DNA of 6,783 bases, from NCBI GenBank assembly GCA_003251995.1, contig QKDT01000030.1, positions 1-6,783 of the forward strand. Reading direction: 5' to 3'. Positions 5,542 to 6,783 of this stretch are shown here, piece by piece; position 1 is the stretch's first letter; the number at the start of each line of letters is the position of its first letter. The position numbers and the translations under genes were made by a program. Under the pieces are notes generated by a model, which saw only the letters and a list, made by a program, of their open reading frames with translations, searched no databases and was not told the DNA's origin. The DNA is from Desulfovibrio desulfuricans (GTDB lineage Bacteria > Desulfobacterota > Desulfovibrionia > Desulfovibrionales > Desulfovibrionaceae).

Positions 5542-6567
5542 ATGACCAACAGCACCAACGATATTGCCTTCGGTTCCCAGGCAGACAAACCCGCATTGCG
5601 CGTGATTGTGAGCCTTGATGTAGAAGAAGAAGGTCTGTTTTCTGGCAGTTACGCCGCAAAAGGCTGCGGCGTGCGCAACGTGGCTCTTTTGCGCAGGCTT
5701 GCACCCCTGACCCGCGAACTGGGCTTTCCCCTGACGTTATTTTGTGCGCATACGGTTTTTGCCAATGCAGAAGCCTGCGGGCACCTTGCCTGGATGCGCG
5801 ACCATTGCGATGCGGAAATAGCCGCCCACCTGCCCCACTGGAGCACCCCGCCCCTGGAGGACGAGGCCGCCGGGCCAGCCCCCGAAACACAGGGGCCGCC
5901 CATCCGCACAGACCGATTGCCGCGGGAGCTGCTGCGCCAACGCCTGCGCACCCTGCTGGATGCCGGGCGCGACTTTCAGGGTGCCCCGCTGACCAGCTTT
6001 CGTATGGGGCGCTGGGATCTAAAATCCGTTGTGCGCCCCTTGCTGGCAGAGGAAGGCATTACCTTTGACAGCTCGATATGCCCTCTGCGCGTCTTTCATG
6101 ACGGGCCAGACCATTTTCTTGCTCCCTCTGATCCCTACTGGCTGGAAGACGCCCCCGGTCTGCTTGAATCGCCGGTAACGCAAATCCCGCTTTCGCGCAC
6201 ATTGGCGCGGCTGTGGCATGGTTGCGCACGGGGCGCTGCCTGGGCGGATTCGTTCCATTTTTGGGGCGCGTTGAGCCCAAACCCGGTGTGGCACAATGCC
6301 GCGGTCATGCGGGCGGCAACGCGGCTGCATATGGCGCGGGGCGGGCAGGTTTTGAGTTTGTTCTGGCATTCGTCCGAGATGCTGCCCGGCGGCTCGCCCA
6401 ATATTCCCGATCAAAAAGCCGCCGATGCGCTGTACAACAAAATTTACGATTTTTTGACCTGGCTTGCGCGCAATTATGCCGTACGCGGCCTCACTGCCGC
6501 CCAACTGCGCGCGCAGGCCCCCGGTATGGATTTTGGCCCCCGCCCGGCAGGTAAGGGAGACTGGTAA
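5542..6567 (+). CDS. Polysaccharide-deacetylase-like protein (NodB-homology fold)
   Basis: Likely removes acetyl or other acyl groups from a sugar of a surface glycan or its precursor. The 341-residue protein has the landmarks of a deacetylase subfamily found in glycan gene clusters: VSLDVEEEG with Asp26 as likely first catalytic/metal residue, AEIAAHLPHWSTPP with His96 and His99, SFRMGRWDLKS around Arg154, FDSSICP (175-181), LLESPVT (207-213) and LFWHSSEMLPGGSP (273-286) with His276. I see no signal peptide or membrane segment, so it may act in the cytoplasm on a lipid-linked intermediate. The HLPHW order is unusual (see findings), so activity should not be assumed. The ATG at 5542 has no clear Shine-Dalgarno sequence, and no better in-frame start precedes Asp26. 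It is divergent from the glycosyltransferase operon, and its stop overlaps the start of the next gene (TAATG). The family is fairly sure; the substrate is unknown. Confidence 0.87.
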   Translation: MTNSTNDIAFGSQADKPALRVIVSLDVEEEGLFSGSYAAKGCGVRNVALLRRLAPLTRELGFPLTLFCAHTVFANAEACGHLAWMRDHCDAEIAAHLPHWSTPPLEDEAAGPAPETQGPPIRTDRLPRELLRQRLRTLLDAGRDFQGAPLTSFRMGRWDLKSVVRPLLAEEGITFDSSICPLRVFHDGPDHFLAPSDPYWLEDAPGLLESPVTQIPLSRTLARLWHGCARGAAWADSFHFWGALSPNPVWHNAAVMRAATRLHMARGGQVLSLFWHSSEMLPGGSPNIPDQKAADALYNKIYDFLTWLARNYAVRGLTAAQLRAQAPGMDFGPRPAGKGDW

Positions 6568-6783
6568 TGCAGGGCGTAATCTTTGTGCTGCTGGATGGCC
6601 TTGCCGCCGCCACGGCCCGCCGCTGCATGAGCTACATGCAGTCGCTCGTTGATGCTGGCATGGCGCGTCATACTGAGCTGCAAGGGGAGCTGCCGCCGCT
6701 CTCGCGCCCCATATACGCCACATTACTCAGCGGCTTAAGCCCGGCGCAAAGCGGCATTGCGCACAATGCCGATGCCCGTCTTT
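6567..6783 (+). CDS. Type I phosphodiesterase / alkaline-phosphatase-superfamily protein (3' end cut by window)
   Basis: Only the first 72 codons are present. They show the opening of the phosphodiesterase/nucleotide-pyrophosphatase family: GVIFVLLDGL with Asp10 as a metal ligand, then LSRPIYATLLSGLSPAQSGIAHN (45-67), in which Thr52 matches the usual position of the catalytic nucleophile and PAQSGI corresponds to the PxxxGI turn after it. The family hydrolyses phosphate mono- or diesters using two metal ions. There is no signal peptide, since the first strand of the fold begins at residue 3, so a cytoplasmic location is likely. The ATG overlaps the TAA of the deacetylase gene by one base, and AAGGGAG (6553-6559) lies 7 bases upstream, so the two genes are translationally coupled. 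The substrate is unknown; a phosphate-bearing glycan or lipid head group would fit the neighbours. Confidence 0.85.
   Translation, partial: MQGVIFVLLDGLAAATARRCMSYMQSLVDAGMARHTELQGELPPLSRPIYATLLSGLSPAQSGIAHNADARL

Noticed and set aside
5507..5542. Possible 11-codon leader peptide from TTG at 5507 ending at TAA just before the deacetylase ATG
   Set aside because: It lacks a ribosome binding site and any regulatory codon bias; the TAATG junction is likely chance.

Overview
This window reads like a stretch of cell-envelope genes from a moderately GC-rich Gram-negative bacterium. Codon use, the split MacB/LolCE-type ABC transporter and the glycosyltransferase types remind me of the Desulfovibrio group. 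That placement is an impression from the proteins, not a database result. I found no tRNA, rRNA, CRISPR array, insertion sequence or phage gene.

Layout. Positions 1-5316 are read on the minus strand, in transcription order from high to low coordinates: a family-4 glycosyltransferase (4225-5316); a small membrane-anchored protein of unknown function that starts with TTG (3527-4216); a membrane-bound family-2 glycosyltransferase resembling ceramide glucosyltransferases (2209-3384); then, after a strong promoter of their own, an ABC permease of the MacB/FtsX type (781-1971) and its ATPase (1-719, 3' end outside the window). Positions 5542-6783 are read on the plus strand: a polysaccharide-deacetylase-like protein (5542-6567) overlapping by one base a type I phosphodiesterase / alkaline-phosphatase-superfamily protein (from 6567, cut by the window end). 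The 225-base divergent region 5317-5541 carries a good minus-strand promoter and an AT-rich dyad near a possible plus-strand promoter.

How the genes may work together. Two glycosyltransferases, an unknown membrane-anchored protein between them, a divergent deacetylase and a phosphodiesterase suggest assembly and trimming of a surface glycan or glycolipid. The donor sugar, acceptor and product cannot be read from the sequence. The adjoining transporter has its own promoter and may be a separate unit; its family usually moves lipids, lipoproteins or small hydrophobic molecules out of or across the periplasmic side of the inner membrane.

The points most worth a second look are the terminator-like hairpin in the leader of the permease gene, the unknown protein between the two glycosyltransferases, unusual residues at metal-site motifs of the family-2 glycosyltransferase and the deacetylase, and the operator-like dyad in the divergent region. 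I see no clear case for an entirely new system.
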